Made by a program: the position numbers and the translations under genes. Under the pieces are notes generated by a model. The model did not search any database. It saw only the letters and a list, made by a program, of their open reading frames with translations, and was not told the origin of the DNA. Shown piece after piece: positions 11,950 through 23,599 of a stretch of 64,000 nucleotides of DNA (its first letter is position 1; each line of letters opens with the position of its first letter). This stretch comes from Cryptomeria japonica. Taxonomy: Eukaryota; Streptophyta; Pinopsida; Cupressales; Cupressaceae. Where the stretch lies: contig NC_081415.1 of NCBI RefSeq assembly GCF_030272615.1, forward strand, positions 107,636,406 through 107,700,405. Reading direction: 5' to 3'.

Positions 11950-12968
11950 GCATACTATTACCTCTAAGCTCCTCTAATCATATCTGGTCTCCTCCTTATC
12001 CACTATTCACCCTCATACCCTACCCTCTTGGGTCAACCATACAAACATGTGTGATGGCCCAAGAATTTCCTGTCTAATTCCAAATTGATAGAAAAGTCAT
12101 TTTGGCCTATACCTCTCAATGATCAACTCTATTTGTCTAACAATGTATGTGGGACTAGTCATGTATAGCATATGTAAGTGATCCTCTAGACATCCTGCTA
12201 TATTGATGCCCTCCACTAGTTGATCTAGCATGAACCTCTAGTAGTTTACACCCTACTTACCCACATATTTGAGTCCTCCTCCCCAGCTATACACCACTAG
12301 CTCTCACTATACCATGTCCATTGGAAAATAATCAGGCATGACACTACAATATTCTCCCATGCTCAAACCTATAACAGGGTCATAAACCCTATGCTCTACC
12401 CTTTATAATAGTAGATCATATACATCTCTCTAGAAATATTTGCTAGAACCAATATCTCATGTGCATATGGTCCTCTCTAATCCATGACATTAACAACAAT
12501 TTGTACCATACCCAATGATAGTAATTACCCTCCTCTATTTGGAATGAGGAATCCATTGACCAAGGCACAAATGTAGAGATACATGTATCTGTCTAGTGTT
12601 GTTGCCTTGTGCACCACCACTAGTACTAGGTGCCTGTTATGTAGGGGCACATATAACTGACTAAGTAGAATTCATAGGGCTACAACCTAGCTAATGTCCA
12701 ACATCACTACCCTAGGCCCCCTAATTAGGAGATGCAATATCTTATAAATGTCTCTTGTCATCAGAATAATCTCCTCGGTCAACAAGTAAAATGTGGTTGT
12801 GTCAAACCACCACCTCTCTATCAAAGCTGAATAAAATCTTGTGTGTGATTGCAAGTGAGGCATCATCACTAGATATTGGAGCCATAGCTGCCCCAAGATG
12901 TACCACTTTCCATCATCAAAGTCATTTACAAGCCTCAGCAATGTAGATCTTCTCTCCCAAACCTGCAA
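11950..12968 (-). pseudogene. Plant mobile domain (PMD) relic
   Basis: The minus strand from 12968 reads GKWYILGQLWLQYL, then ALIERWWFDTTTFYL and EEIILMTRDIYKILHLLIRG. This matches the start of the aminotransferase-like plant mobile domain, whose core is L-x-ERW-x-ETHTFHL…GEMTITLxDV…LPIxG. Downstream on the same strand, in shifting frames (about 12080-12160), comes YIVRQIELIIERYRP and QFGIRQEI, followed by MFVWLT. Near 11900 a segment with GGVHESGTTIRYAYWW resembles the C-terminal part of the domain. Several stops and frame shifts break it. PMD proteins are found both in MULE- and gypsy-related elements and as domesticated genes; which source this had cannot be told. Identification is by remembered consensus. 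Confidence 0.55.
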
Positions 12969-15050
12969 AGCATCTACACTCCACTACATAGTCACCAACA
13001 CCTATTAGTCATTCTTCTATAGTTATTCTAAGTTCTCTCCTAAGCTCATTATGTCTTTCACCCAATCTTAGCTATCTTGTTGATTCTTATAGACAACCTA
13101 TTTAATCCAACATCTCCTCTAATGGGATTATCATCTTGCTAGTCCTCTTCATAGACCCACCAATCATCAGCATGGTCCTATTGCTTTATCATTGTCCCAC
13201 TAATCCTCTTCATGGTCTTGTTGATCATTAGCATGGTCCCACTACTTTGACCTCATGCCCACTAGCATATATCTTTCTACTTTATTTCTACTTTGGTGGG
13301 ATCATCAATCTTGCCAAATGCTTGGTGATCTCACCCTTCCCTTTCCAATCTCATCCTCAATCTAGCAGTTTTATTGTCTCCCTAGACCTATTAGCTCCAT
13401 ACCCTAGTTTGATGGGATCCTTTAATACTACCTATTCTCAAACTGTCCCACCAATCCTTAGTTGGTCTTTCCAAATCAACCCTTTCTCGCTAATCTTACC
13501 GTCCACTTGAATTCAGCGTGGTAGCATTCTCGCCTATCCTTGGGAAATTCCATCAAACATGATTTGGCAAAATCACCAAAATATCACCTTATATAGCATT
13601 AAATGCACTCAAAACAAATTACAAGGAACACATTTTTGACACATACCAATGGGTCTAGCCTCCCTTTGCATTGTACTTCTCATACCACATCAATATGATG
13701 TCTTGGGTGTTTGCTAGCCATCATCTTGTCTTTTGCCTAAATTTTTCTCAATTTACTCAATATTTTAACTCTAGGGATCAAAATGGGGTAAATTTTGATT
13801 TTTATTTTATATAGAGTCTCCCAAAACCCTAATCCGCTTCCCATTTCTTCATACAAGCTCCATTTTTTGTCTCGTTTTCTCCTATGGTCTCAATTTTCCA
13901 TTTCTCTTTCTTTTATTCGCTCCATTTCTTCTTCTCTTTCCTCCACATTTCTCCATTTTTATTCATCCTTTATAGCATTTTCCCTATTGAAAATCCTCCT
14001 AGGCCCCATTCTTCGTCATCCACCCTCTCAAGGGGGCATCACCTATCCTTGCTAGTTCAACTAACATTTATGTTATCTGGGGCATGCCTCTGGTCAACTT
14101 TCTTTATATCATCAACATCGTAATTTTCTTTGAAACAACATACTTCTAACACCATTTTGAATCTAGGGGCAAAGACACCTAAATTTGATATTTAATATTT
14201 AATAAAATTAATTGTCATAATCCCTTTCCATCTGTAGTCTAGTTATTAATTAAATTATTTAATTATTTAAATAAAGTCCACTTCCTCTATAGTTCTAGAT
14301 AAATAGTTCCTCATCACATTTAATTAAATAAATGTCCATATTTATTAATTAAATATTCTTAGCATTTTCTTCCATATTTTGAATTTAATTTAATTCAAAA
14401 TCTCTCTTTTTCCTCACTCACAATTAAATCCAATTTTTAATTCCCCCATTCATTCTCTCTCAAAATGTCAAATCCTCCTACATTTCTCACTCGCACTCTA
14501 ATCCATATTTATTCTTCTAATATCTCCCTAAACATGTGCACATTCCTAATCATAAAAATTATGCTCCAAAGTCAACTATACCATAAGTGGCTTTCTCCTT
14601 AAGCCACATCAACCTTAAATTCCAACTACTTTTGGAATGGACCCACATAGGTCTCTTTTCCACTTGTCTACTCCAACGAATTATATTCTCCAGGTTAATG
14701 ATGGTTTATTAATTAATCTCCTTTGCAAAACATAAATTTTATTTTTTTATGTGGCATTCCCAATTTCCATGATACTTGACCACCAGTATTATAATGGAAA
14801 ACAACAAAGTCTTATGAAAATAAGGCTTGTAGAGAAATAAATACTTGGAATATAACAAAGAGAGGACAGTAGAAATCAATACAAAGTAAATTATCACTCA
14901 ACTTTGACTAACCAAGCTTCAATACGGGACCTTTATGTGTAGTAGATTCAAACTCAAAAATGAAAAAAAAGCAAAAAAAGTAAAAGCCCATGAGGATAAA
15001 TATAAATTTCATGCTCCAAGAAATACTTCCACGTAAAGAAGCATGAATCA
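12969..15050. other. Intergenic DNA, no gene recognised
   Basis: The 13.0-13.5 kb part repeats phrases such as 'cccaccaatc…catggtcc' loosely, and 13.8-14.0 kb is C/T-rich. The 14.2-14.8 kb part is rich in TTAATTAAAT words. Short open frames are uninterpretable. Confidence 0.45.
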
Positions 15051-15053
15051 AAT

Positions 15054-15300
15054 CAGAGGAGAAACTCAAATATGAGCTCTAAGGAATACATGTTCAATCC
15101 ATTTAATTTATAAAGCCATACATAATAAATTATCTGTCTACTATAGCAAGAAGTTATCTATAGCATTTATCATGGGTAGGTGACTAGAGATAAGGTTGGC
15201 ATGATCAAGAGTTTTGAAGATAAGGCTAATATTTATGAGGGGTCCCATACTTGGTGTATGTCAACAACCAGTCCATAATTGATTTATCCCTTTAACATCC
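15054..15300. repeat. Direct repeat, left copy
   Basis: Matches 16929-17135 in the same orientation: GGAGAAACTCAAATATGA, ATAATAAATT-TCTGTCTACTAT, TTTATCATGGGTAG, AGAGATAAG, GAAGAT and TTTATGAGGGGTCCCATAC appear in order in both. Moderate divergence with indels. The pair could be the remains of short LTRs or a transposon-end duplication, but no PBS or TG…CA ends were found. Confidence 0.7.
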
Positions 15301-16928
15301 ACTATAAATTAACTATTCTAACGCTTTTTGGATACCACCCCATAAACTATAAAATATGGGTCCTAGCTCAAAGCCTTATTGGGTACCCATTTATAATCAC
15401 TTTTCAAATATTTTCTTCCATATTACTAGGCTTTAGTGTGCTGCTTCATTTTTTTAAATTTCTTATCATAATCACCTTGGGATTTTGTGACTTATCCTAA
15501 CTAATACAATTCTACAGTGGTTTCTTATTGACCATGAACCTATACACTCAAGTGGTTTTAGCTAACCACAAACCTCGCATGCAAGTGGTTTTGGCTAACC
15601 ATGAACCTCTGAACAAATAGCTTTGGATTAACACAAACCTAGCACACACATGGTTTTAGATGATCACAAACCTCACACACATGTGTTTTCGGATCAACAC
15701 AAACCTCATGTACAAGTGGTTTCGACTAACCATGAACCTCTCAACAAGTGGTTTTGCATAACCACAAACCATCATGATGGGAAAACTAATTTATAATGCA
15801 CACACTTCCTTATTATCATTATGAAAAATTTTAATCAACTTTTATGCTTCTCCTGTTGTACCCGCATTAGAATTTGATTATCGAGTCCTTATTAAAGGTG
15901 ATCCATCTATTGAGATACATGGATAACTAGTCGTTGTACTTGCGAATTATGTAGGAATCCTTTTCACATACATGATTCATTAATATGTTAAACTCTTCTG
16001 TAATCATTAACATGGTCCCTCACAATTTTAGATAGTTCCACAAGTTGATGTCACATCCTCTCTATACATTAGAGGATACACTCTACATGATTGCATGCAC
16101 CATCACAGTAATCCACGTAGGCCTAACTCAGCAAGGCTTAGCAAACACTTGGAGAAGGCAAACTTGCCTACGGATAAGTTTTAGATCTTTGGACCAAGAA
16201 ACTTTGTGCTGTCAGATGTAGCTGATCACGCACCCACTACAACAATTCTGATACAATACATACTCTTTATTTTACCTTTTAACAAAGGTGACTAGCATTA
16301 AATCATTCGCCCAAAATACAAGTCCATTGCCTTTGCCTATTTGCATCTCATTACCATGCATTCTCAAGTCATCCTTCTTTGTCTCACTATTTATCTTTGC
16401 CAAATTTTTCATCTTACTCCAAGAATCGTAGAACTTAATGACTTGTCTCAACTACCTTAGCATCTGCATCAAACTTTCTCACCTCCACTCCAAAATCTCC
16501 AATGATTTCAATTAGACTAAGATCCTTCTTGACAATGGCGGTAAGATCTACGACCTCTTCCTCATCCTTTTCTTCGGTAGTGATCTGCACATTTTCTGCA
16601 ACGGCTTCTCCTTCACTAGCGATCTTCTTCAACACTCTGAAATAGACCTACATGCCTTCAATCTCTACGTCGATTTTAATCTAGTGGCTTCACATTTAAC
16701 TGCAAAAATAGCAATCTTTCCATCTCAAAATTTTCTGGGCATATTATTCACTTTGATTGGGTACAACAGTGGTCTATGATAGCAAACCCTTGATTTCATC
16801 TTCTTTAGTAGTGGCTTTGTCTAATCTTCTGTGATTTACAAAGCATCGATATTGGACTATACAACAAACTAAAGAACTCCGTTTGCTGGTTGGCACTATC
16901 CATTCTTAACCTGACTCTAATACAATGG
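15301..16928. other. Interval between the direct repeats
   Basis: Contains the 33-35 bp tandem array (15517-15772). A 66-codon minus-strand open frame at 16435-16635, rich in Glu, Asp, Val and Lys, could be part of a decayed retroelement frame but matches nothing I recognise. Nothing else is seen. Confidence 0.4.
15517..15772. repeat. Tandem array of about eight 33-35 bp units
   Basis: The unit is close to AAGTGGTTTTGGCTAACCA then CAAACCTC plus a few CA-rich bases. GTGGTTT-type starts lie at about 15517, 15552, 15585, 15616, 15650, 15682, 15715 and 15748. Copies differ from one another by several substitutions. Confidence 0.8.
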
Positions 16929-17135
16929 ATCGGAGGAGAAACTCAAATATGAATTCATAATAAATTCTCTGTCTACTATAACAGGAAGTTAGCAACAACA
17001 TTTATCATGGGTAGCTGATTAGAGATAAGCTTGAGATGACCAAGACTGCTGAAGATGAGGGTGAGCTTTATGAGGGGTCCCATACATGATCTATGTTGAT
17101 AATCAAACCATTATACATGTATTTCTTTAACATTT
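16929..17135. repeat. Direct repeat, right copy
   Basis: Partner of 15054-15300; see that entry for the shared landmarks. This copy lacks about 30 bases near its start. Confidence 0.7.
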
Positions 17136-17984
17136 CATATCTTATAAATTCACTGATATGTTTTGGATAATTTAACTCATAAATTGAAGAATCCATAAAC
17201 ATGTACATTATCTAAATTATATATTCATCTCATTAAACCACTAATAACTAATTCAACCTAGAAATAACTAATAACTAATTCAACCTTGAAATAACTAATA
17301 AATAACTGATATATTCATCTCATTGAAATCGGAAGATGATTCCTTGCCAAAATAACTAATTCAACCTTTAGAGCTCCCATCAAAATCCTTATTATAGTTA
17401 ATATGGAAGTTGAGAGCTTAATTATTAATTAAGAAGGCCACAGACACTACATCTCTCCAAGAATAAATTATGTAAGGATTAGGGTTTTAGAGTAATGTTT
17501 TTGAAGGAGTCTTTAGAAGATGAAGAGATTGAAGATAAATTTGGAGTAAATCTACATGCAATTCGTTTTGAGACTATAAAGGGTAAATTCTCAAGTGAAA
17601 ATATTGGTAGAATGGGAAAAGTGCTGCAAGTATGGAGAAGCCATCAACAACAAAATCCAAATTAATAGAGAGTAGAGATCACATATAAAACCTTAGAATA
17701 AATTAAGCTTCTACCACCCAAAAAAGAAATGAGAGTATGAATCAATTCTGAGAGTAATATTACAAATCTTTGAGTCAACTATGTTTTCCATTCTTAAAGA
17801 AGAGGAATTGGAATCTCAAGAACTTGAAGATAAGTATGAGGCAGCTTTAATCATAGGACAAACCTCTTCTAAATTTTAAGCTATATCCATTGCCTTTAAT
17901 TCATAAAGTGGATAAATAGCCATTATTCATATCTTTAAGCAATTGTTAAATCTACATCCAAAAGAAAATCTATATCAACGATCT
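17136..17984. other. AT-rich DNA, no gene recognised
   Basis: Short local duplications such as 'aataactaataactaattcaacc' around 17245-17310. One phrase at 17330-17370 (GAAATCGGAAGATGATTCCT) resembles 383-403 in the left block, which hints that the duplicated unit may extend or be rearranged here. Confidence 0.4.
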
Positions 17985-18690
17985 ATTTCTAAGATACTTA
18001 CGTAGTTCTTATATAATACTTATAATACTTACAACCTTCTACTATTCATAAAACCTCAAAATTTTACTAAGACATGATCTTTAAGTCATCCTAATTCAAT
18101 CCACATGCATCTTTAACTCATTCTAGTTCAGTCCAACTGATTTTGCTTTTTCAATTGTGCTTGATCCAATTCAATCTTCCACTGCCACATCAACATTCCA
18201 ACAAAAGTAATATCACTACATTAGATATAAGACTGATTTTTAAGGGCTCCTTTGTTCCAACATCTATATTCGAGTATTTGAATATTTAAATCAATTTGTC
18301 CACATCATAGTCTCTATTCTATTTCCAACAGCTGCTGTTCTGAGTCTGTTGAGGGTCTGTGATTCTTTCGCACCTGTAAATCTGCAGCATGTTATAAAAG
18401 CCAAGCATGTACAGGTATCTATTTTGGCTTTCATTTCTGCTTTTATTTTGTTGGATTATTTTCCAAGTATATTCTGTCGTTTGAATTTTGAGCTATGTAA
18501 AGGGGATTTAAGTTATGCCTGTTCTTGGTAATATTTTTATTAAATTGAATTGGGATTTAAGTTATGTTTTTATGGACGGTTCAGGTTTCATGGTATTTGA
18601 AGGATAGGAATTTATTTCTTTTAAGACCATTTTCATTTATTTCTTTTGTTCGGTTTTGAAATGGTTATTTATGAGTGAATTTTTTTCGTG
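17985..18690. repeat. Upstream/first-exon block, copy B
   Basis: Same-orientation duplicate of 1-990. It is about 280 bases shorter because of small deletions. Confidence 0.75.
18300..18414 (+). pseudogene. Isolated first exon of an SDI1/MS5-like gene
   Basis: The end of an open frame reads VNLQHVIKAKHVQ and is followed directly by GTATCT at 18415, a good donor. The KAKHVQ end and the phase-0 junction match the first exon of SDI1/MS5-like genes, where the next exon begins LVDK, as in the copy at 3298. No second exon follows; about 275 bases of intron-like DNA lead straight into a different gene relic. It is judged a truncated copy, one of three first-exon or exon-2 copies in this window. Confidence 0.6.
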
Positions 18691-20156
18691 AGAATAGACA
18701 AGGTAGACTAAAGTTGCATTTCCCCAAGTGAACACCTAACAATTCGGGAGGCTCTGTCGAAGGTGCTGGTGTATTATTATCATTTGGCTGGCAGACTGAG
18801 AAAGAAAGAAGATGGAAGCTTCAAGTGGAGTGCACAGGAGAAGGTGTTCTCTTTGTGGAAGCCATGGTAGACAACAGCCTATCAGTCTTGGGAGATTTGT
18901 ACTGCCTCAAGCCATCATTTTAAATAGCTACTCTTTAAGTTCCCTTTCAATACAGATGTTGAGGAGCTTCATCCCATGGTTATCCAGGTAACATTACCTT
19001 AAACTAAATTAGAATAAAACAATTGTTTTCAAGCTTTCATACTATATACTTAGAAAATAGTGTTAGGATTTGAAATTAAATGAATCATTACTAACATTTA
19101 ATGTATCTTTATTAACTTTATTTTTATAATTGATTACTGGTTATTACATTTTATAAAATTCATTTCTATCTATAGTTTTAATCTCTTTCATTTTCTTAAC
19201 ATTTTATAATATGTATGAAATGGTATAGTATGTTTATTTTATTTGTCTTTATTAATATAATATTTTCTTGGTCAATTTTTTTATAGGTGAATCGTTTCAC
19301 ATGTGGAGGGTTTGATGTAGCAGTAGCTTTCCACCATAGTGTATGTAATGGATGAGGGTTAGGACAATTTTTCAAAGGTCTTGGAGAGATGGTTAAGGGA
19401 GATGTTATACCCTCTATAGAACCAATATGGGACAGAGACCTTCTTAAACCACAGAAGTTGTTGGTTCATGACTTAGACTTGATTGAAGAAAAAAGAGGGA
19501 GTACATCTGACTCATGGCCACATCCAATATCTAAAGAATCAATTCAAATGTCTCTTGCTTTGGAATAAAAGGTAATAAAATGTATGAAGCAAGGAATTAT
19601 GCAAGAATGTGGAGAAATTTGCACTACATTTGAAATTGTCACGACTTTGGTTTGGAGAACAAGGACAAAGGCACTTGAAATTACATTTTTTCAAAGTATG
19701 AATGCTTTCTTCATAGTAGATGGGAAGGAATCATTTAATCCACCACTACCAAATGGATACTATGGAAATAGTTTTGTTGTTGCATGTGCAAAGGCTACCA
19801 TCCATGAAGTCATGAACCAACCTCTTTCATATATAGTGAATATTATACAGAAAGCAAAGATGTCAATATCTAACAAGTATCTTAGATCAATAATTGACGC
19901 AGACCAATTCACTTATAATGTTTCTAGTAATTGGAGGTGCTTGGGATATAATGAAGTCGACTTTGGATCAGGATGCCTATTAAATGTATGTACTATGGAG
20001 TGGAATGAAAATGGATTAAACTTGTCAAATGGTTTTATCCTCCTTCCTCCTAATAGAAAGGTTGATGGATTTAAGATGATAACATGGATGGACCCACAAC
20101 AATTCATGTTATTTAAAATAGAAATAGAAGTCATCATCAACAAATATGTTAAATAA
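18690..20156 (+). pseudogene. BAHD acyltransferase pseudogene (taxane-acyltransferase-like)
   Basis: BAHD enzymes move acyl groups from CoA to hydroxyls or amines and are usually about 440 residues long with an HxxxD and a DFGWG motif. The relic starts inside the N-terminal third (REALSKVLVYYYHLAGRLR). It shows at least two frame changes and stops in exon 1, and ends at VIQ, 18987. A GT-AG intron, 18988-19286, follows at the position typical of the family. Exon 2 opens VNRFTCGGFDVAVAFHHSVC; the HxxxD motif reads HHSVCN, so the catalytic His is kept but Asp is replaced by Asn, and a TGA follows two codons later. Another stop lies near 19566. The last 190 codons (19584-20156) are open, including SFNPPLPNGYYGN, with DFGWG changed to DFGSG. 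Wording resembles Taxus enzymes, an impression from memory. It sits directly behind a foreign first exon. Confidence 0.8.
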
Positions 20157-20602
20157 TAATTACATAGGTTGTAATGTATATAAATTGATGGAGAGGTAGG
20201 ACTATGTGATAAACATCCCTTGATTTAGTCATATTGGATCATTTTGACAATGAGTGTAATTTATTATATTAGGTGGTGAGTAGGAATACATGAGTTTAGT
20301 GGTTTTCCCATCCATTATATTATTAAGCATGTCTATATAAAGAAGGTGGATATAATATGGGGAATGCACAAAAATTTTGGCATTGTGCTTGGGTTTTCTT
20401 AAAGATATAGTATGGAGTGCCTTCTCCCTTAAGGAGAATTGTATAATATTACCCTACTCTAAAATCCCATTTTGTTTCTCCATATATTGGATATTATGTC
20501 ATCTTGGCCTACAAACATCTCTTGTGTTGTGTGTGGTCTATCTTCTACATTATCTTATCTTCATATTTATAACTATAGATCTTATCCAACATTTGTACAT
20601 GA

Positions 20603-20638
<36 letters not shown>

Positions 20639-21354
20639 TTTCTTAATTCTAATTGATGTGGAGATGTATTAGAATGGTGGAACCAATATAGAATAGTTTA
20701 TAGTCATAGTACCATATAGAAACTATTTGTATTCATGCATAAAAAGTGAAGCTAACTAATGGTATGTGTCATTTCTTGATGATAAATCCCCCTTGGATGA
20801 ACTTGTACAAAAAGTTCTTAGATATATGGGCACCAAAAGGAGGAGGATAAAACTAAATATTTGTTATCTCCAAGTAATGAAGATTCAAAGGTGAACTAAA
20901 GTTTCATGTTATTATTCAATGAAAAAAATTAAGAAAAAAGAATGAATTTACCATATAATACGTTGCATCCCCATTAGCCTCAAATTTTAATATTTTATCA
21001 CTGCCAAAATTATAGTGTCAATTTTATAAAATAAATAAATTTAAATGATTTCTCAAGATATTTATGATAAAAAAAAAATATACACTTCATTAGTTTACAT
21101 CATTGTAAACTTTAGAACATTGACATTTAATTCTAGCTTTTCAAGTTACTAAGCGTGCATTATTATTATTTCAAATTGTTTTTAAACATGGTTTAAAATT
21201 TAGAATTAGATTAGTGGACTACTTAAATTGCATATATTAAGTTTTGATTTTTAGACTTAAAAGTGTTTTAGACTTAAAAGTGTTAAACACTAAAAATTAA
21301 CTGACATTCTTTATGTGTGAGATTCAAGTTACACAATGTTGATTTACCCCTTTC
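20157..21354. other. AT-rich DNA downstream of the BAHD relic
   Basis: Contains a (TA)n tract at 20608-20636. Nothing else is recognised; short open frames run through the simple repeat. Confidence 0.5.
20608..20636. repeat. (TA)n microsatellite
   Basis: About 14 TA units. Confidence 0.9.
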
Positions 21355-21473
21355 AGGTGTAAATGAGGTCTGTAGACCCAATTTGCATCTCACATTCCTA
21401 TGCATAACCCTAGGTGCAAATTGGACCTATGGACCCAATTGACACCTACACTTAGAAATTTTTCTAAGTGTAG
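21355..21473. repeat. Two adjoining hairpins
   Basis: First hairpin: 36-base arms at 21355-21390 and 21412-21447 match as inverted copies with eight mismatches and no gaps, around a 21-base loop. Second hairpin: perfect 13-base arms CTACACTTAGAAA and TTTCTAAGTGTAG (21446-21458 and 21461-21473) with a 2-base loop. The two share a boundary. Possible origins are a miniature transposon or a small-RNA precursor. Confidence 0.75.
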
Positions 21474-21929
21474 AAAACATTAGTAAACTTTACTTAGAAA
21501 TTTTAAAAGTATGAAGAAGAAATTTTTACTGTTGGAGGGCCTTTGAAGACATCTTGTACAAGACCTTTTCAGTCTTCTTATTCCAATGAAGATGTTTTAA
21601 ACAAACTCGGGAGGTTTTTCTCAAGTATATAGCAATCATTGTTTCTACCAAATGACTTCGCCTTCTCTGAGTCAGAAAAAGATGAAGTTCAAGAATTAAG
21701 ACTCCTATCTGATCTTCCCACCATCCTCAGTGGAGTCAAACATTGCGAACACTAGGTGATTTTGAATACAGGATACCTGGCAACAATATGAAGATTTTCT
21801 AAAGATGGATTATCATAATAAAGATGTGTCTCGAGACACTTAGTCATTTTTATCCATCTCTAGTGTAGTGGCACTTTGTAATTTCAATCAACACTTCAAG
21901 TGTCATTTTGTATATACAATTTTGCATTT

Positions 21930-22520
21930 AGGAGTGCATAAGTCCTAAGTCAAATTGAACTCTACTTTTGACTTAGTCATACTTATTTGATTTTTTCTTA
22001 TTTTTGCTCATTGCACCTCACCTATATATATGAGGGTGCTCATTATAAAAAGGGAGGAGTCATTATTTTTATGCATTAAAACTCTAAACTCTACACTGGA
22101 AAGTGAAAAACAAAGTGAGACTTTGTGTTCAATTTGTGATTTTGTGAGCTTAGTTAAAGAAGAAGGCAATTTTGGCACTCAAACTTTGTGTTGGGGTCAT
22201 CATTGTTCATTAAATAGATGTTCTTATGTCATTTATGTGATGGGTAAGTGCACCAAGATGTTGAACAGAAAAGTGGTCACATGCCAAAAGAAACCAAATT
22301 TTTCATAACCCTTCTGAAAATTCAAAAATGTGCTAGGCTTGGTAGCACCATGCCTAGCCAAAAACAATTAAAAAAACAAAAAAGCTCCTCAAAATTGGTA
22401 GCCCACAGGTTTTGGCCATTTTCAACTCCAAATCCCGTGGAATAGTAGAAAAAGGAAGCCAAAAAACCACATAACCCACATGGGTTTGAAATCATTTTGG
22501 ATTTTTCTAGCATTAAGAGC
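21930..22520 (+). repeat. LTR-like segment with TATA box
   Basis: A TATA-like word (CCTATATATATGAGGG, about 22020) is followed by a compact region with a start-like 'gctcattataaaaag', as in the promoter/R part of plant LTRs. A proline/glutamine-rich coding-like stretch follows. No partner LTR was found in the window. Confidence 0.35.
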
Positions 22521-22619
22521 AATTTTCAACAATGGCACCCCATCGAATAGGTAAGATTTGATTGGTTTGATTATTTTTGTTTGCATTTTAATTGAAGTAT
22601 GACTTTTTAATTGATTTAA

Positions 22620-23580
22620 ATTTTTTTTATTAATTTGATGTCAGATTATTCAAGCAATCCCCAAAAATGAAATAGACAACAAAGACCTCCTCCTGCACAA
22701 GCAACACAAGCAAACCCTGTAAACATTGCACTTGAGCAACAAGAAAACCCTCAAGACATTTCTCCACAACCACAAAATCACCAAAATATTTCTCCTCAAC
22801 AACCACCACCACCCCGAAACCCTCCACATCCTCCATTAAATCATGTAGATGTCACACAAGAGGATCTCATCAATCGCCTTACATAAAATAGTGCCCAAAT
22901 TTCTATATTGGTGAATAGCTTGAGGTCCTCTAGGCTTGAGCACCACTCAAACCCTCTCCACAATGTTAGAAACAATGGCCAATGGTGCAAATGAGGTATC
23001 TAGGAAGGTTACAAAATGGGGTTCATGGAGGGATAGATGTCGAACATTTTATGCAGATGGGTTGTCATATGATCAAGTGAAAAAAAATGGCATGCTTAAA
23101 GCTGACATATGTGCTCCTTTCACGGATCCTATTACCAGTAAGAACTTATAACTAAATATGATTCGGTTTCCTGTACATTGGTGTGCTCATGCTAGGCTGA
23201 AAGAAGCTTTTTGGGATAGGTGGTATATGGTCTTTGACCAACCACCTTGTAATAATTGGGAGGTGCCTCTATATTCTTTGAGAAAGTTTTATTGTGAGTT
23301 TATCCTCAATGAGAATCTGAATTACTTTGACATCTGACAATTTTAAGGTAGAGGGAGAGGCTTTGCGCAGGATAGACCTAGGGCCCAAAAGGTGGTACAG
23401 GTACAACATAGGAGGTGTATAGCTCCTAAATCTATGGTTCATGTCACTGTCCCTATATCCTTGAAGGAGTCTATGGAGTTATAGACTCTTTAGGAAGCTG
23501 CATCATTAACTGATGTCATTGTTCAACATGGCACAAAGCTGGTCGAAGCAAAGGATGTACCAGCACTGATAATATGATGA
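22620..23580 (+). pseudogene. Decayed gag-like coding stretch, family not recognised
   Basis: The plus strand shows a Gln/Pro/Asn-rich low-complexity stretch (ISPQPQNHQNISPQQPPPP, about 22760-22820). It is followed, across stops at about 22884 and 23149 and frame changes, by NGANEVSRKVTKWGSWRDRC, YADGLSYDQVKK and HARLKEAFWDRWYMVFDQPP. The order (low-complexity head, then a basic aromatic-rich domain) suggests a gag or transposase remnant downstream of the LTR-like segment. No RT, integrase or zinc knuckle was identified and I do not recognise the family. It is non-functional as it stands. Confidence 0.35.
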
Positions 23581-23599
23581 AATAACAATGATCTAGTCA

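Noticed and set aside
15517-15772. CRISPR-like look of regularly spaced repeats
   Set aside because: Units are contiguous tandem copies without unique spacers, and the genome is plainly eukaryotic.
16435-16635. 66-codon minus-strand frame rich in Glu/Asp
   Set aside because: Too short, no family match, no neighbouring frame that continues it.
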